A stretch of 64,000 bases of DNA from Chitinophagaceae bacterium DXS (GTDB lineage: Bacteria; Bacteroidota; Bacteroidia; Chitinophagales; Chitinophagaceae), in the NCBI GenBank assembly GCA_030345135.1, contig CP128386.1, positions 2,247,256 through 2,311,255 of the forward strand, written 5' to 3'. Shown in pieces: positions 35,018 to 45,295 of the stretch; positions within the stretch are counted from its first letter, which is position 1; the number at the start of each line of letters is the position of its first letter. The notes under the pieces are model-generated. The model had not been told where the DNA came from and did no database searches. It saw only the letters and a program-made list of their open reading frames with translations. The translations under genes and the position numbers were made by a program.

Positions 35018-38000
35018 CTAATTCAGGCTTCTGAAATCCACGGGTACCAGCTTACTCACGCCCGGTTCCTGCATGGTTACACCATAAACCACATCCACTG
35101 CACTCATTGTCATTTTGTTGTGCGTTACGATGATGAACTGAGAGTTTTCGCTGAACTTTTTAATCATCTGCGTAAACTTGCCCACGTTGGCATCATCCAG
35201 CGGCGCATCTACTTCATCCAGGATACAGAAAGGCGCTGGCTTGATCAGGTAGATAGCAAACAGCAACGCGGTCGCTGTTAGTGTTTTTTCTCCACCACTC
35301 AACTGAGTAATAGATGAAGGACGCTTACCTTTAGGTTTGGCCACGATGTCAATGCCTGTTTCAGCAAGATTCTCAGGATTTTCAAGCACCATGTCCGCGG
35401 TATCTTCTTCTGTAAACAAGGCTTTAAACACCTTCTGGAAGTTATCTCTTACCTGGTTGAACGTATCAAGGAACTGCTGATTGGCTGTTGCTTCCACTTC
35501 CTGAATGGTCTGCAACAAGCTGTCCTTAGCTGTTACCAGATCCGTTTTTTGTTCCAGGATGAACTCATAACGTTTTTTCATTTCAGTGAACGCCTCAATA
35601 GCTGTAGGGTTCACTTCGCCCATATTTTCCAGGCGTTTCTTCATCCTGTCGCAGCTTGCCTGAAGGTCTTCAACGCTGGTGTTGGTCTTTCTATCCTGAT
35701 CCAGAATCTCGTCCAGCTCAACTTTAAACTCAACACTTAACCGCTCTTTCATACCAGCTAACTGAAGCTTCAACTCGTTGAGTTTATCTTTCAATTCGCT
35801 GAGCAGGTGCTCGATCATTTCACGGCTCTTCACTTTCAAACGTAAAGCGCTTTCCTTTTCCTGCAAAGCGTTCCGCAGATTGTAATAAGTCTGATCTGCT
35901 TCGTTCAGCTTTTTCTCTTCTTCTTCTTTTTTACGCATTAAGCCCAACAATTGCTCTTCTGCTTCTTTTAATGCATCCTGGTTAATCAGAATGTCGTCAG
36001 AAGCTTCTGACAATTGTTTGGTGTTGCTTTGGATCTGTGCGTGCAGATCGTTTAACTGGTTTTCTTTAAATACCAGCTCCTGTTTTAAAGCAGATATTTT
36101 ACTCTGCTGACGGGTAAGTTGCAGATTGGTTTCGTTATACTGTGCAGACGCGAAGTTGTATTCCTGTTCAGCAAGCTGATAATCCTGCTCAACCATTTTC
36201 ATTTCCTCATTCGTCTGCTGCAATTCATCATTTAATGTATGCAGCAACTCTCTTGTATCTGCAATGGCTTCCTGCTCATCCTGCAGCCTGTTGTCAGTAT
36301 CTTCCAGCTTATGCTGTGCATTGGATTGAGCCGCCTGCAGATTCTCAATTTTATTCTTCGTCGCAAAAACCTGGTTGGTTAACTGGTTAATTTCATTCTC
36401 TGTCTGCTTGATCGCATGTTCTTTCAACTGCTCATTGTAACCAATAACCTCATTGTGTTTTTGTTTGATCTCAGCTTTTAATGAATTTACCACTGCATCC
36501 TGCAATACGATTTCATCGTGCAGTTTTTCCAGGTTCTTGGCTCGCCCAATTTTCTTTCCTTCAAACAATCCTACGCTACCACCGGTTAAAGTGAATTTAC
36601 CTTTCACATATTTACCGGTCTTTTCCAATACAACCGCACCGTTGCTATTGTTCATCGCTTCTTCATTCTCCGCGATGTAAACATTTGCCAACAAGTATTC
36701 AGCAAGCTTTACATATTGATCATCCACTTCAATAACATCCATCGCTTTGATGGTGTTGGCTGGTTGATGCGTTTTGATTTCTACGCCGTCCAGTTCTTCC
36801 AGCATAAAGAAGTTGGCCTTTCCTTTTTTGTTTTGATCCAACAGATGAACGGCTTGCAGACCTTCTTTTAAGTTATCAACTACATAATAGTTCAGGTAAG
36901 GCTCCAACACATTTTCAACTGCCGCACGATATTCCTCCTGTACATAAACAATGTCAGAAAGAATGGGCACGTTGGATTTCCATTGCGGATTGTTGTGAAG
37001 GAATTTTACGCTTTCAGGATAGCCTTCCATTGAATCTATCAGGCTCTTCAACAAGTCGTGCTCGTTGCGTTTGGCATCAAGCTTTCTTGTTTCATCAGCC
37101 AGTTCGTTACGAAGAGATTCCAGCACTTTCTGCGTTTCCAGGATCTGCTCTTTTGTTCTTTCATGCTGCTCCTGCAATTGTTGCAGATCGACGCGTTTTG
37201 CATCAAGTACTTCTTCTTTATCTTTCAGTTCATTTTCCAGTTGTTGCATCTGGAATGAACGGTTTTGCTTTTCATCGCTTAACTGCGCGTGAGAACGTTG
37301 CAGGTTTTGAATAGAGGTATCGGCGACAGCTACTTTTTTCTCTGCATCAAACTGGCTGCGTTGAATTTGCTGATACTTTCCGCGTAATCCATCTACACTG
37401 CTTCTTTTCTCATCAAATGTGCGGCGCTTATCTTCTATATCCAGTTTGGCAGTTTCTACTTTATCCTGCAGATCAGCAAGTCTGTCCTGTTCATCACCCA
37501 CCTGTATTTGTGTATAATGAATAGAATCTTCAATTGTCTTTAACTGACCTTCAGCTTTCTGTAAGAAATCTTTTAAGCTGGTTTCTTTTTCTGTTAAGTA
37601 GTGAAGTTTTTGAGAAGCGAGATTTTTCTCGTTTTCCTTCGTACGCAAGCCTTGTAGCAAGTCGTTAAACTCATGTTGCATGCTTTGCAACGCTCGTTCC
37701 TTTTCAATAAATCCAACTTTCTCCTGCTCAATATCTGCCTCCTCAATCGCTATCTCGGCTTCTAAACGAACTTTCTTATCTGTCTCCGCATCCTGTTGTT
37801 CGTTCAGTTCGCGGTAAGTAACATTAAATCCTTCCAGTGCAGCTTTAGCCAACTCAATGGATACTTCGCGGTAGTCTTTCTTTATTTCGTAATACTTCTC
37901 AGCCTTCTTTGCCTGGTTCTCCAGCATTTTAAGCTGGTTGTTGATCTCGAACAATAGGTCCTCAATACGGTTAAGATCCTGCTCTGTCGCATCCAGCTTG

Positions 38001-38536
38001 GCTTTCGCTTCTTTCTTACGTGTTTTATATATGGTGATACCAGCGGCCTGCTCTAACATGCGGCGGCGGCTGTTCTCTTTATCTTTAATAATGTCGTCCA
38101 CCATGCCAAGCTCGATGATGGCATAGCTGTCAGTACTCACCCCTGTATCCATGAACAGGTTATGGATATCTTTTAAACGGCAGGCAACATCATTCAGCCT
38201 GTATTCACTATCGCCATTTTTATAGAAACGGCGGGTAATGGTAACGGTACTGAACTCCGTTGGCAATAAATTCTTGGTATTTTCAAAAGTGAGGCTTACT
38301 TCGGCAAGACCGCTCGGGCTGCGGGTCTTAGAGCCGTTAAAGACAAGCGCTTCCAGGTTTTCACTACGTAAAGCAGAGATCTTTTGTTCCCCAATCACCC
38401 AGCGGATGCTATCGATGATATTACTTTTCCCGCAACCATTCGGACCAATAATTCCTGTTATGCCTTCATCAAAGCTTACCACTGTTTTGTCGGCAAAACT
38501 CTTAAACCCTTTTATTTCAAGACTTTTTAGCTTCAT
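35018..38536 (-). CDS. smc: Chromosome segregation ATPase SMC
   Basis: Condensin ATPase that organises and segregates the chromosome. From the ATG at 38536 it has 1172 residues: Walker A GPNGCGKSN near residue 32, two long coiled coils (about 165-500 and 670-1000), a flexible hinge (about 510-660, with GYPESVKFL and FTLTGGSVGLFEGKK), then the ABC signature QLSGGEKTLTATALLFA and Walker B FCILDEVDAPLDD at the C-terminus. The upstream reading from 38569 adds 11 residues before MKLKSLEIKGFKSFA and is rejected. No scpA or scpB adjoins it. Confidence 0.97.
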   Translation of the reverse strand: MKLKSLEIKGFKSFADKTVVSFDEGITGIIGPNGCGKSNIIDSIRWVIGEQKISALRSENLEALVFNGSKTRSPSGLAEVSLTFENTKNLLPTEFSTVTITRRFYKNGDSEYRLNDVACRLKDIHNLFMDTGVSTDSYAIIELGMVDDIIKDKENSRRRMLEQAAGITIYKTRKKEAKAKLDATEQDLNRIEDLLFEINNQLKMLENQAKKAEKYYEIKKDYREVSIELAKAALEGFNVTYRELNEQQDAETDKKVRLEAEIAIEEADIEQEKVGFIEKERALQSMQHEFNDLLQGLRTKENEKNLASQKLHYLTEKETSLKDFLQKAEGQLKTIEDSIHYTQIQVGDEQDRLADLQDKVETAKLDIEDKRRTFDEKRSSVDGLRGKYQQIQRSQFDAEKKVAVADTSIQNLQRSHAQLSDEKQNRSFQMQQLENELKDKEEVLDAKRVDLQQLQEQHERTKEQILETQKVLESLRNELADETRKLDAKRNEHDLLKSLIDSMEGYPESVKFLHNNPQWKSNVPILSDIVYVQEEYRAAVENVLEPYLNYYVVDNLKEGLQAVHLLDQNKKGKANFFMLEELDGVEIKTHQPANTIKAMDVIEVDDQYVKLAEYLLANVYIAENEEAMNNSNGAVVLEKTGKYVKGKFTLTGGSVGLFEGKKIGRAKNLEKLHDEIVLQDAVVNSLKAEIKQKHNEVIGYNEQLKEHAIKQTENEINQLTNQVFATKNKIENLQAAQSNAQHKLEDTDNRLQDEQEAIADTRELLHTLNDELQQTNEEMKMVEQDYQLAEQEYNFASAQYNETNLQLTRQQSKISALKQELVFKENQLNDLHAQIQSNTKQLSEASDDILINQDALKEAEEQLLGLMRKKEEEEKKLNEADQTYYNLRNALQEKESALRLKVKSREMIEHLLSELKDKLNELKLQLAGMKERLSVEFKVELDEILDQDRKTNTSVEDLQASCDRMKKRLENMGEVNPTAIEAFTEMKKRYEFILEQKTDLVTAKDSLLQTIQEVEATANQQFLDTFNQVRDNFQKVFKALFTEEDTADMVLENPENLAETGIDIVAKPKGKRPSSITQLSGGEKTLTATALLFAIYLIKPAPFCILDEVDAPLDDANVGKFTQMIKKFSENSQFIIVTHNKMTMSAVDVVYGVTMQEPGVSKLVPVDFRSLN

Positions 38537-38700
38537 AAACTCTACTTTCTGTTCACTGGTTGCATGCAATAGCCAAAAAGAAACGTATGGATTTTACAGG
38601 AAATTGCAATTTCAAACCTGATTATTGCTGCGAACTTAAGCGAAAACCGCTAAAATAGCCATTTTTCGTTTTCGGTTGTGGAGAAGTGGTGGAAATATAA

Positions 38701-38782
38701 AGCGATCAGCTGTAAGCTTTGAGCTGTCAGGGCGGGAACGCGACAAGAGGAAGTAAAAATTCAAAAGTAAAAAGTAAAAAAC
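38701..38782 (+). repeat. Mixed AGCTGT / AAAAGT repeat upstream of smc
   Basis: AGCTGT-type words (38701-38730), then a GGGCGGGAAC-like fragment, then an AAAAGTAAAAAGT run (38750-38782). It lies in the gap between smc and the barrel gene. Confidence 0.7.
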
Positions 38783-38805
38783 GTGGAGGTTTGATCAGGC
38801 TGGCA

Positions 38806-39378
38806 TTACCAAATAAGTCTTACACCAAGAGAAAGCTGTGTAACTACTTCTAATTGTTGATAGAACCCAAATTCCTCGTCGTTATTTGAAGTTACATATG
38901 GACCCGTTGCATTTACTTCGATGCTCAATAATGCGTTGTGCACAGGCAACATATAGCCGGTTCTTATTGCTAAAGTTGGATAGATTTTATTGAGATGATC
39001 ATTGCTTGTTTGTGACAGATAGTCTTCTGTTTTCTTTTGCAACGCTACGCCCGCCGCAGCAAACAGACCTGAATGGTTAAGCTTTTTAGAAAACTCTGTT
39101 TGAGCTAAAAATGCACAGGTAAAAATCCGGAGTTTGCCATATTCTAAGCTGATATCATCTTCATTGCTATTCATTCTGGCCGTGAAATAATTCATGTAAG
39201 CGCTGAAAGTTATTCTTTTATTCAAAGCGTAATCAGTGCCCAATTGAAATGATGGTCCTAAATAATCTGTTGTGGAATTGACGGCTGCATGTAGGCCAAT
39301 GTACGGGTGGAATTTTGCCTGGCTAAAACAATGCTGCGCAAAAAAAAACAAAAGGGGAGGGCGATCTTTCTCATACAC
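38806..39378 (-). CDS. Outer membrane barrel-like protein with probable frameshift in the signal peptide
   Basis: The frame (190 residues from a GTG at 39378) reads as an outer membrane barrel: FHPYIGLHAAVNSTTDYLG, alternating strands, and the ending LSLGVRLIW. Its N-terminus is odd: charged and lacking a proper signal start. A neighbouring ATG at 39374 in another frame reads MRKIALPFCFF, an ideal signal peptide, and rejoins the main frame if the run of nine A (39340-39348 on the plus strand) gains one base. It is therefore a frameshifted, phase-variable or mis-sequenced gene. It lies 90 nt downstream of the SDR gene. Confidence 0.65.
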   Translation of the reverse strand: MYEKDRPPLLFFFAQHCFSQAKFHPYIGLHAAVNSTTDYLGPSFQLGTDYALNKRITFSAYMNYFTARMNSNEDDISLEYGKLRIFTCAFLAQTEFSKKLNHSGLFAAAGVALQKKTEDYLSQTSNDHLNKIYPTLAIRTGYMLPVHNALLSIEVNATGPYVTSNNDEEFGFYQQLEVVTQLSLGVRLIW

Positions 39379-39468
39379 AAATATAAGAATACTTATATAT
39401 AATCGTGAGAGATAAAATTTGAACGCCCCTTCTAAGCCAGTTTACAATAATCTGATCAATTCATCCAC

Positions 39469-40257
39469 TTAAAGCGTTCCCGTTCTCCCTCCATCAACTG
39501 GCAAATTAACGCCATTAATATATGATGCCGCGGGTGAGCAAAGGAATGCAACGGCAGCGCCAAATTCTGAAGCCTCACCAAGGCGGCCGGCAGGGATCTG
39601 CAAAATGCTTTTGTGCGTGATTTCTTCAACGGAGGTATCGTTGGCCTCCGCCTGTTTCCCGAAGAGATAAGCGAGCCGGTCCGTGTTGGTGAAACCCGGC
39701 AATACGTTGTTTACAGTTATGCCGAAATGACCTATTTCGTTTGCAAGTGTTTTTGCCCAGTTGGCCACAGCTGCGCGCACGGTGTTGGAGATTCCCAGCC
39801 CGTTGATCGGCTGCTTAACGGAGGTGGACACTATGTTGACGATACGTCCAAATTCAGCTTTTCTCATGCCCGGCACCAGTGTCTGTGCAAGCAAATGAGA
39901 GGTCACCAAATGTGCATCAAAAGCCAGTTCCAGCTCCTCTGCCGGTGTATCCAACAATGGTCCGGAAGGCGGCCCGCCGGTGTTATTTACCAATATATGA
40001 ATGATGTTGGTTTTAGTTAATTGTTGCTTAACCTTTTCTTGTACGTCCTGCGGCTTGGAGGTATCAGCAACAATATAACTATGGCGCTGTTTTTTTGAAA
40101 CATCCAGCAACTCAACTACTTTTTTCAACTTGTCTTCATTACGTGCCAGCACAATTACTGTTGCGCCAAGCAAGGCCAATTCTTTTGCCACAGCGGCACC
40201 CAATCCCTGGGATGCGCCACAGACGAGTGCTGTTTTATTGGAAAGATCGAGATTCAT
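39469..40257 (-). CDS. SDR family oxidoreductase
   Basis: Short-chain NAD(P)H dehydrogenase/reductase of 262 residues; the substrate is not evident. The cofactor motif is CGASQGLGAA (about 13-22), then NNTGGPP (the NNAG position), and a catalytic Ser in NIVSTSV. The Tyr of the usual YxxxK is missing: the region reads NTVRAAVANWAKTLANEIG, with the Lys replaced in this frame, as in other FabG-like SDRs that deviate from the triad. It ends VDGGRTGTL. A barrel gene follows 90 nt downstream. Confidence 0.83.
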   Translation of the reverse strand: MNLDLSNKTALVCGASQGLGAAVAKELALLGATVIVLARNEDKLKKVVELLDVSKKQRHSYIVADTSKPQDVQEKVKQQLTKTNIIHILVNNTGGPPSGPLLDTPAEELELAFDAHLVTSHLLAQTLVPGMRKAEFGRIVNIVSTSVKQPINGLGISNTVRAAVANWAKTLANEIGHFGITVNNVLPGFTNTDRLAYLFGKQAEANDTSVEEITHKSILQIPAGRLGEASEFGAAVAFLCSPAASYINGVNLPVDGGRTGTL

Positions 40258-40287
40258 GGAAGAGGTTTTATGGTGAGGGGCGTGAGG

Positions 40288-40492
40288 TGTCAGGTATCAG
40301 GTATCAGGCGTTTGCCTAAGCTAATAAGCTCACATCATAAGCCTACCACACTCTTTGGAAATATAATACTAAATGCTGAAAAAGGGGATTTTTTGTATGA
40401 AATCAAAAAGCTAACTCATTTGCATATTCGCAGTTCGCAAACGGGTGCACATCTTCCCATTCGCACATCCGCACATTCTCAAATTTGCACAT
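40288..40492. repeat. CAGGTATCAGG and TGTGCAAATG repeats upstream of SDR gene
   Basis: CAGGTATCAGGTATCAGG at 40288-40311, then a long inverse TGTGCAAATG block at 40417-40492 that starts 1-2 nt after the stop of the NlpC/P60 gene. They fill the 235-nt gap. Confidence 0.8.
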
Positions 40493-41203
40493 TTAACTCT
40501 TTGGTCTTCCGCCACCTTTGTACCTGGGTCTCCAGTAATTGTCGTTCAGATCGCTGACCATTACGCCGCCGCTGGTTGCGGCATGGACAAACTTATTGTT
40601 GAGGATGTAAATTCCAACGTGTGTAATGCTGCGCCTGCCGCTGGTATGAAAGAAGACAAGATCACCTTCCTGCAGATTTTCCTGATCTACCCGTTCAGTA
40701 AGATTATATTGTTCCTGGGCTGTCCGCGGTAAAGTAACATTATATACATCCCGCAGCATAATTTGAGTAAAAGCTGAGCAGTCAAGACAGTTCTCAGTTG
40801 AACCGCCGAGGCAATATTTAGTTCCCCACCATTTATCTATGTTTTGCAGCAAAGCAGGATTGTTGAGCTTTTCAACACTTGCGTCAAGTATGATTGAATA
40901 TTTAAGCTGAAGCCAATTGGCATTTTCAATGTTGCTGTTGGAAAGCGAAGGATCAGGTTCAATCTTAGAAACGGTAGTTTTTCTTTCTTTTTCAGCGCGT
41001 TTTGAAGAAGAAGAGGTCGTATTATTGGCAACACCTCCCGGTGTTACATTGATATCGTCGAGGAATCTTGGATCCCGGTTTTTATTGCGGGAAGCATTGT
41101 TTCTGTTGTTAGAATCATCTCTCGAAGTAATTTGCTTGAGACTTTTACACGACGCTAACGACAAACAAACGCAAAGACTATATATAAAAAATTTAATATT
41201 CAT
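40493..41203 (-). CDS. NlpC/P60 (C40) peptidase lipoprotein
   Basis: Probable cell wall gamma-D-glutamyl-diamino acid endopeptidase. From the ATG at 41203 it has 236 residues: a lipoprotein signal with lipobox LASC (Cys about 19), a disordered Asn/Arg/Ser stretch, then the catalytic domain with YCLGGSTENCLDCSAF (catalytic Cys in DCSAF), SITHVGIYI (catalytic His) and FVHAATS. It ends in a basic tail (RYKGGGRPKS). A longer reading from 41254 would hide the lipobox. The stop is directly followed by a TGTGCAAATTTG repeat. Confidence 0.88.
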   Translation of the reverse strand: MNIKFFIYSLCVCLSLASCKSLKQITSRDDSNNRNNASRNKNRDPRFLDDINVTPGGVANNTTSSSSKRAEKERKTTVSKIEPDPSLSNSNIENANWLQLKYSIILDASVEKLNNPALLQNIDKWWGTKYCLGGSTENCLDCSAFTQIMLRDVYNVTLPRTAQEQYNLTERVDQENLQEGDLVFFHTSGRRSITHVGIYILNNKFVHAATSGGVMVSDLNDNYWRPRYKGGGRPKS

Positions 41204-41348
41204 TACCAGGGCGCAAGTTAAAAGGCTTGGCGCACCAACACAAATTATATGCAAAACTTTTTAGGAAACGAAACATAATACGCACTTATTGTGGAAAATA
41301 AGGTGACGGATGGCATGGATTTTTGAGCGAAATTTGCAGGTTTGATAT

Positions 41349-41587
41349 GGTGAATGGTGAATGGTCAATAGTGAAAGATGCAGTCAGTACTAGTTTATTC
41401 ATTCATTATTATAATTCGGTAAATGGTAAGGAGCTAAGTGAAAGATACGATCGGTACCAGTTTTGGTCAAATCGTAAACAGGCGGCAAAAGCATCATCAA
41501 AATATTATGTTCCGGACTAAGTTTTAAGAGGTCACGGGAAACTAAACAGGTTTCAGCTTTCACTATTCACTATTGACTATTCACTGA
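41349..41587. repeat. TGAATAGTCAATAGTGAA inverted pair upstream of dnaE
   Basis: Arms 41349-41377 and 41557-41587 are inverse copies with about four mismatches. The 179-nt spacer has a fragment of open frame (to a stop at 41520) ending RKQAAKASSKYYVPD that may be a gene remnant, but I cannot identify it. This accounts for most of the 411-nt gap. Confidence 0.8.
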
Positions 41588-41614
41588 TTTACAGGTTTAC
41601 AAAGGACGAACAAC

Positions 41615-44600
41615 ATGGCTCAATTCTCACACTTACACGTACATACACAATATTCTCTGCTGGATGGAGCGGCAGCGATAGATAGTCTTTATAAAAAAGC
41701 AGAAAAGAACGGCATGCCTGCGCTGGCTATTACCGATCACGGTAATATGTTCGGCGTATTTGAATTTGTGAGCAAGGCATGGAAAAACACCAAGGTGATC
41801 GGGAAAGATGCGAATGGAAAAGACATTACCACTCCGGTCGTAAAGCCAATCGTTGGTTGTGAGTTTTACGTGGTTGAGGACAGGCATAGAAAATCTTTCT
41901 CGAAAGAAGTAAGAGACGAACGTTATCACCAGGTTTTGCTTGCTAAGAACAAACAAGGTTACCAGAACCTGATCAAGTTAACATCGCTTGGATTTATTGA
42001 AGGTTACTATAGCAAGTATCCTCGTATTGATAAGGGGTTGATTGAAAAATATCACGAAGGCCTGATCGCTACAACCTGTTGTATAGGTGCTTACATACCG
42101 CAAACCATCATTCATGATGGAGAAGAAGCTGCAGAAAAAGAATTCAAATGGTGGCTTGATCTGTTTGGTGACGATTTCTTTATTGAACTGCAGCGCCATA
42201 ACATCAAAGAACAGGAACTCATCAACGACACGCTCCTAAAGTTCTCCAAAAAATTTAATGTGCCTGTTATTGCAACCAATGACAGTCACTATACAGACAG
42301 GGATGATTTTAATGCGCATGATATCCTGCTTTGTATCAACACCGGTGAAAAGCAATCAACGCCCGGTTTTGATGACTTTGTAAATGATGAGCTGCAGATA
42401 AAGAACCGTCGTTTTAAATTCCCGAACGATCAGTTCTATTTTAAAACACAGGATGAAATGTCGCAATTGTTTAGCGACATACCTGAAAGTATTGATAACA
42501 CCAACATGATCGTTGATCGTGTTGAAGTGCTCAACCTGAAGAAAGATATCCTTCTTCCGGCGTTTCCTTTGCCAAAGGAATTCCAGACGGAAACTGACAA
42601 CAACATCAACCAGTGGAACTACCTGCACTATCTTACTTATGAAGGTGCACGCCAGCGTTATGGCGAAATATCAGAGTCTGCAAGAGAACGATTGGACTTT
42701 GAATTATTCACTATTAAAACGATGGGTTTCGCGGGTTACTTCCTTATTGTGAGTGACTTCATTAAAGCGGGTAGAGATCTTGGTGTATTTGTTGGCCCGG
42801 GTCGTGGATCTGCGGCAGGTAGTGCAGTTGCTTATTGTATCGGCATCACGAATATTGACCCGATTAAGTACAATCTGCTGTTTGAGCGTTTTCTTAACCC
42901 TGACCGTAAATCAATGCCGGATATTGATACGGACTTCGATGATGAAGGAAGACAAAAAGTAATTGATTATGTAGTTCAAAAATATGGCAACAACCAGGTA
43001 GCGCAGATCATTACCTACGGTACAATGGCTGCGAAATCGAGTATCAAGGACGTTGCGCGTGTAATGGATCTTCCGCTGGCAGAAAGTAATATGCTGGCGA
43101 AGATGGTGCCGGACAGACCGGGAACTGATCTTGGCCGTGTGCTTACTGCTCCAATGACAAGCAAGGAAGCTAAAGACGGCCAGAAATCCTTAGAAGACAA
43201 AGAGAACTATGGCCCGGAAGAGTTGGAAAACATTAAGCTACTGAGGCAAATCTACGGTGGAGAAGATATAAGGGGACAGGTATTGCGTGAAGCCGAGCGT
43301 TTGGAAGGATCTGTGCGTAACACAGGTATCCACGCTGCCGGTATCATCATTGCCCCTAAAGATCTTACGGAATTGATTCCGGTTGCTACTGCAAAAGACT
43401 CTGATCTGTGGGTTACCCAGATTGAGGGTAGCATGATTGAAGATGCCGGCGTAATTAAGATGGACTTTCTTGGTTTGAAAACCTTGTCCATCATCAAAAC
43501 TGCGCTGGAGTTGATTAAGCTGAATCATGGCGTTGACCTGGTAATCGACGACATTTCACTAACAGATGAAAAAACTTATCAACTATATCAAAAGGGCGAA
43601 ACCAACGGTACGTTCCAGTTTGAAAGTCCCGGGATGCAGAAGTATCTCCGAGAACTGAAGCCCGATAAATTCGCCGATCTTATTGCGATGAACGCCTTGT
43701 ATCGTCCCGGTCCAATGGCGTATATCCCACAATATGTTGCGCGTAAACACGGACGCGAAGAGGTTACTTATGACCTGCCAGACATGCAGGAATATCTTGA
43801 GGAAACTTACGGTATTACGGTGTACCAGGAGCAGGTGATGCTGCTGTCGCAGAAGATTGCCGGCTTTAGCAAGGGTGATGCGGACGTTCTTCGTAAAGCG
43901 ATGGGTAAAAAGGACAAGAAGACGCTGGATAAAATGAAGGCCCAGTTTATGGATGGCGCTGTAAAAAAAGGTCATCCCAAAGACGTGCTTGAGAAAGTAT
44001 GGACCGACTGGGAAGCATTTGCCCAATATGCGTTCAACAAATCTCACTCAACCTGTTACGCGTTTGTTGCTTACGAAACAGCTTATCTAAAAGCGCACTA
44101 CCCCGGTGAATATATGGCTGCGGTACTTAACCATGCAGGCGCCATTGAAAAGCTTACCTTCTTTATGGAGGAGTGCAAACGTATGGGCATTAAAGTGCTT
44201 GGTCCGGATATTAATGAATCTATCAAAGGTTTCTCTCCTAACAAAAAGGGCGAGATCCGTTTTGGCCTGGGTGGCTTAAAAGGTGTGGGTGAATCTGCTA
44301 TCGAAAGTATTTTGGAAGAGCGTGAACGTAATGGCAACTACCTGGATATTTTTGATTTTATTAAGCGTATTAACCAAAGAACAGTAAATAAGCGATCAAT
44401 AGAAAGTTTGGTGTATTCAGGTTCTTTTGACTGCTTTGCAGACATGCATCGTGCACAATATTTCTATACACTTCCGGGTGAAACGATGAACGGCATCGAG
44501 CGGATCATCAAGTTCGGAAACGTATTTCAGACAAACAAGCAGCAAAGCAGTAACAGCTTGTTCGGCGATGGAATGATGCCTGAGATTGCAGCACCGAAAC

Positions 44601-45295
44601 TTCCAAAGTGTGAAGAGTGGTCATTGACAGAAAAACTGGATCTTGAAAAAGAAGTCACCGGTATGTTCATGAGTGGTCACCCGCTTGATCACTTTAAATT
44701 TGAATTGAAGCACTACGGTATTATGACACTGGCCGACTTCAACGATATTAAAGAAGCTCCACAATTGCAACCTGCAAGCAGAAATTATCGTCTGGCCGGT
44801 CTTGTAATTGATGCGCAGCACCGCGTTACCAAAACCGGAAGGAACTTTGGTTCTATGGTGATTGAAGATTTTAGCGGCAAAACAGAAATGATGCTTTGGA
44901 GCGACGATTATATGCGCTTTAAAGATTATCTGGACAAAGGAAAGAATGTTGTGATCAACGGCTTCTTCAAACAGCGATTTAACAGCGACCAGTTTGAGTT
45001 TAAAGTAGCATCCATAAGTCTGCTGGAATCTTTGAAAGCTGCGATGACGGCAAAGCTTGAATTCAATTTACCAGCAGCCTCTATAACCAAAGACTTTGTT
45101 TCATTTGTTGAGACGAACCTGAAAAACAACCCCGGTAAAGCTGTTGTGAAATTCAACGTCTATGAGCCGTTGGAAAACATTAAGGTGAGCATGCACACGT
45201 TTGACAGAGGCTTTTCCATGAATGATGAGATGGCCGCATATCTAATGGAGAATGAAGATCTCGATGTGAATGTGGGCTTATCGGACAGACAGTAA
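41615..45295 (+). CDS. dnaE: DNA polymerase III alpha subunit
   Basis: Replicative polymerase. 1226 residues: an N-terminal PHP domain (HLHVHTQYSLLDG at 6-18), the PolIII-alpha palm with catalytic aspartates in PDIDTDF (about 435-441) and GPGRGSAAGSA, KMDFLGLKTLSII, fingers and tandem HhH (GLGGLKGVGESAIESI, about residue 890), and an OB fold (LAGLVIDAQHR, about 1065-1140). It looks like the DnaE1-type main polymerase, not the short DnaE2 or PolC. A repeat arm ends 28 nt before its ATG, and a new repeat type starts at its stop. Confidence 0.97.
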   Translation: MAQFSHLHVHTQYSLLDGAAAIDSLYKKAEKNGMPALAITDHGNMFGVFEFVSKAWKNTKVIGKDANGKDITTPVVKPIVGCEFYVVEDRHRKSFSKEVRDERYHQVLLAKNKQGYQNLIKLTSLGFIEGYYSKYPRIDKGLIEKYHEGLIATTCCIGAYIPQTIIHDGEEAAEKEFKWWLDLFGDDFFIELQRHNIKEQELINDTLLKFSKKFNVPVIATNDSHYTDRDDFNAHDILLCINTGEKQSTPGFDDFVNDELQIKNRRFKFPNDQFYFKTQDEMSQLFSDIPESIDNTNMIVDRVEVLNLKKDILLPAFPLPKEFQTETDNNINQWNYLHYLTYEGARQRYGEISESARERLDFELFTIKTMGFAGYFLIVSDFIKAGRDLGVFVGPGRGSAAGSAVAYCIGITNIDPIKYNLLFERFLNPDRKSMPDIDTDFDDEGRQKVIDYVVQKYGNNQVAQIITYGTMAAKSSIKDVARVMDLPLAESNMLAKMVPDRPGTDLGRVLTAPMTSKEAKDGQKSLEDKENYGPEELENIKLLRQIYGGEDIRGQVLREAERLEGSVRNTGIHAAGIIIAPKDLTELIPVATAKDSDLWVTQIEGSMIEDAGVIKMDFLGLKTLSIIKTALELIKLNHGVDLVIDDISLTDEKTYQLYQKGETNGTFQFESPGMQKYLRELKPDKFADLIAMNALYRPGPMAYIPQYVARKHGREEVTYDLPDMQEYLEETYGITVYQEQVMLLSQKIAGFSKGDADVLRKAMGKKDKKTLDKMKAQFMDGAVKKGHPKDVLEKVWTDWEAFAQYAFNKSHSTCYAFVAYETAYLKAHYPGEYMAAVLNHAGAIEKLTFFMEECKRMGIKVLGPDINESIKGFSPNKKGEIRFGLGGLKGVGESAIESILEERERNGNYLDIFDFIKRINQRTVNKRSIESLVYSGSFDCFADMHRAQYFYTLPGETMNGIERIIKFGNVFQTNKQQSSNSLFGDGMMPEIAAPKLPKCEEWSLTEKLDLEKEVTGMFMSGHPLDHFKFELKHYGIMTLADFNDIKEAPQLQPASRNYRLAGLVIDAQHRVTKTGRNFGSMVIEDFSGKTEMMLWSDDYMRFKDYLDKGKNVVINGFFKQRFNSDQFEFKVASISLLESLKAAMTAKLEFNLPAASITKDFVSFVETNLKNNPGKAVVKFNVYEPLENIKVSMHTFDRGFSMNDEMAAYLMENEDLDVNVGLSDRQ

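Noticed and set aside
43583..44047. 154-codon minus-strand frame opposite dnaE
   Set aside because: Antisense shadow of the conserved polymerase; no motif.
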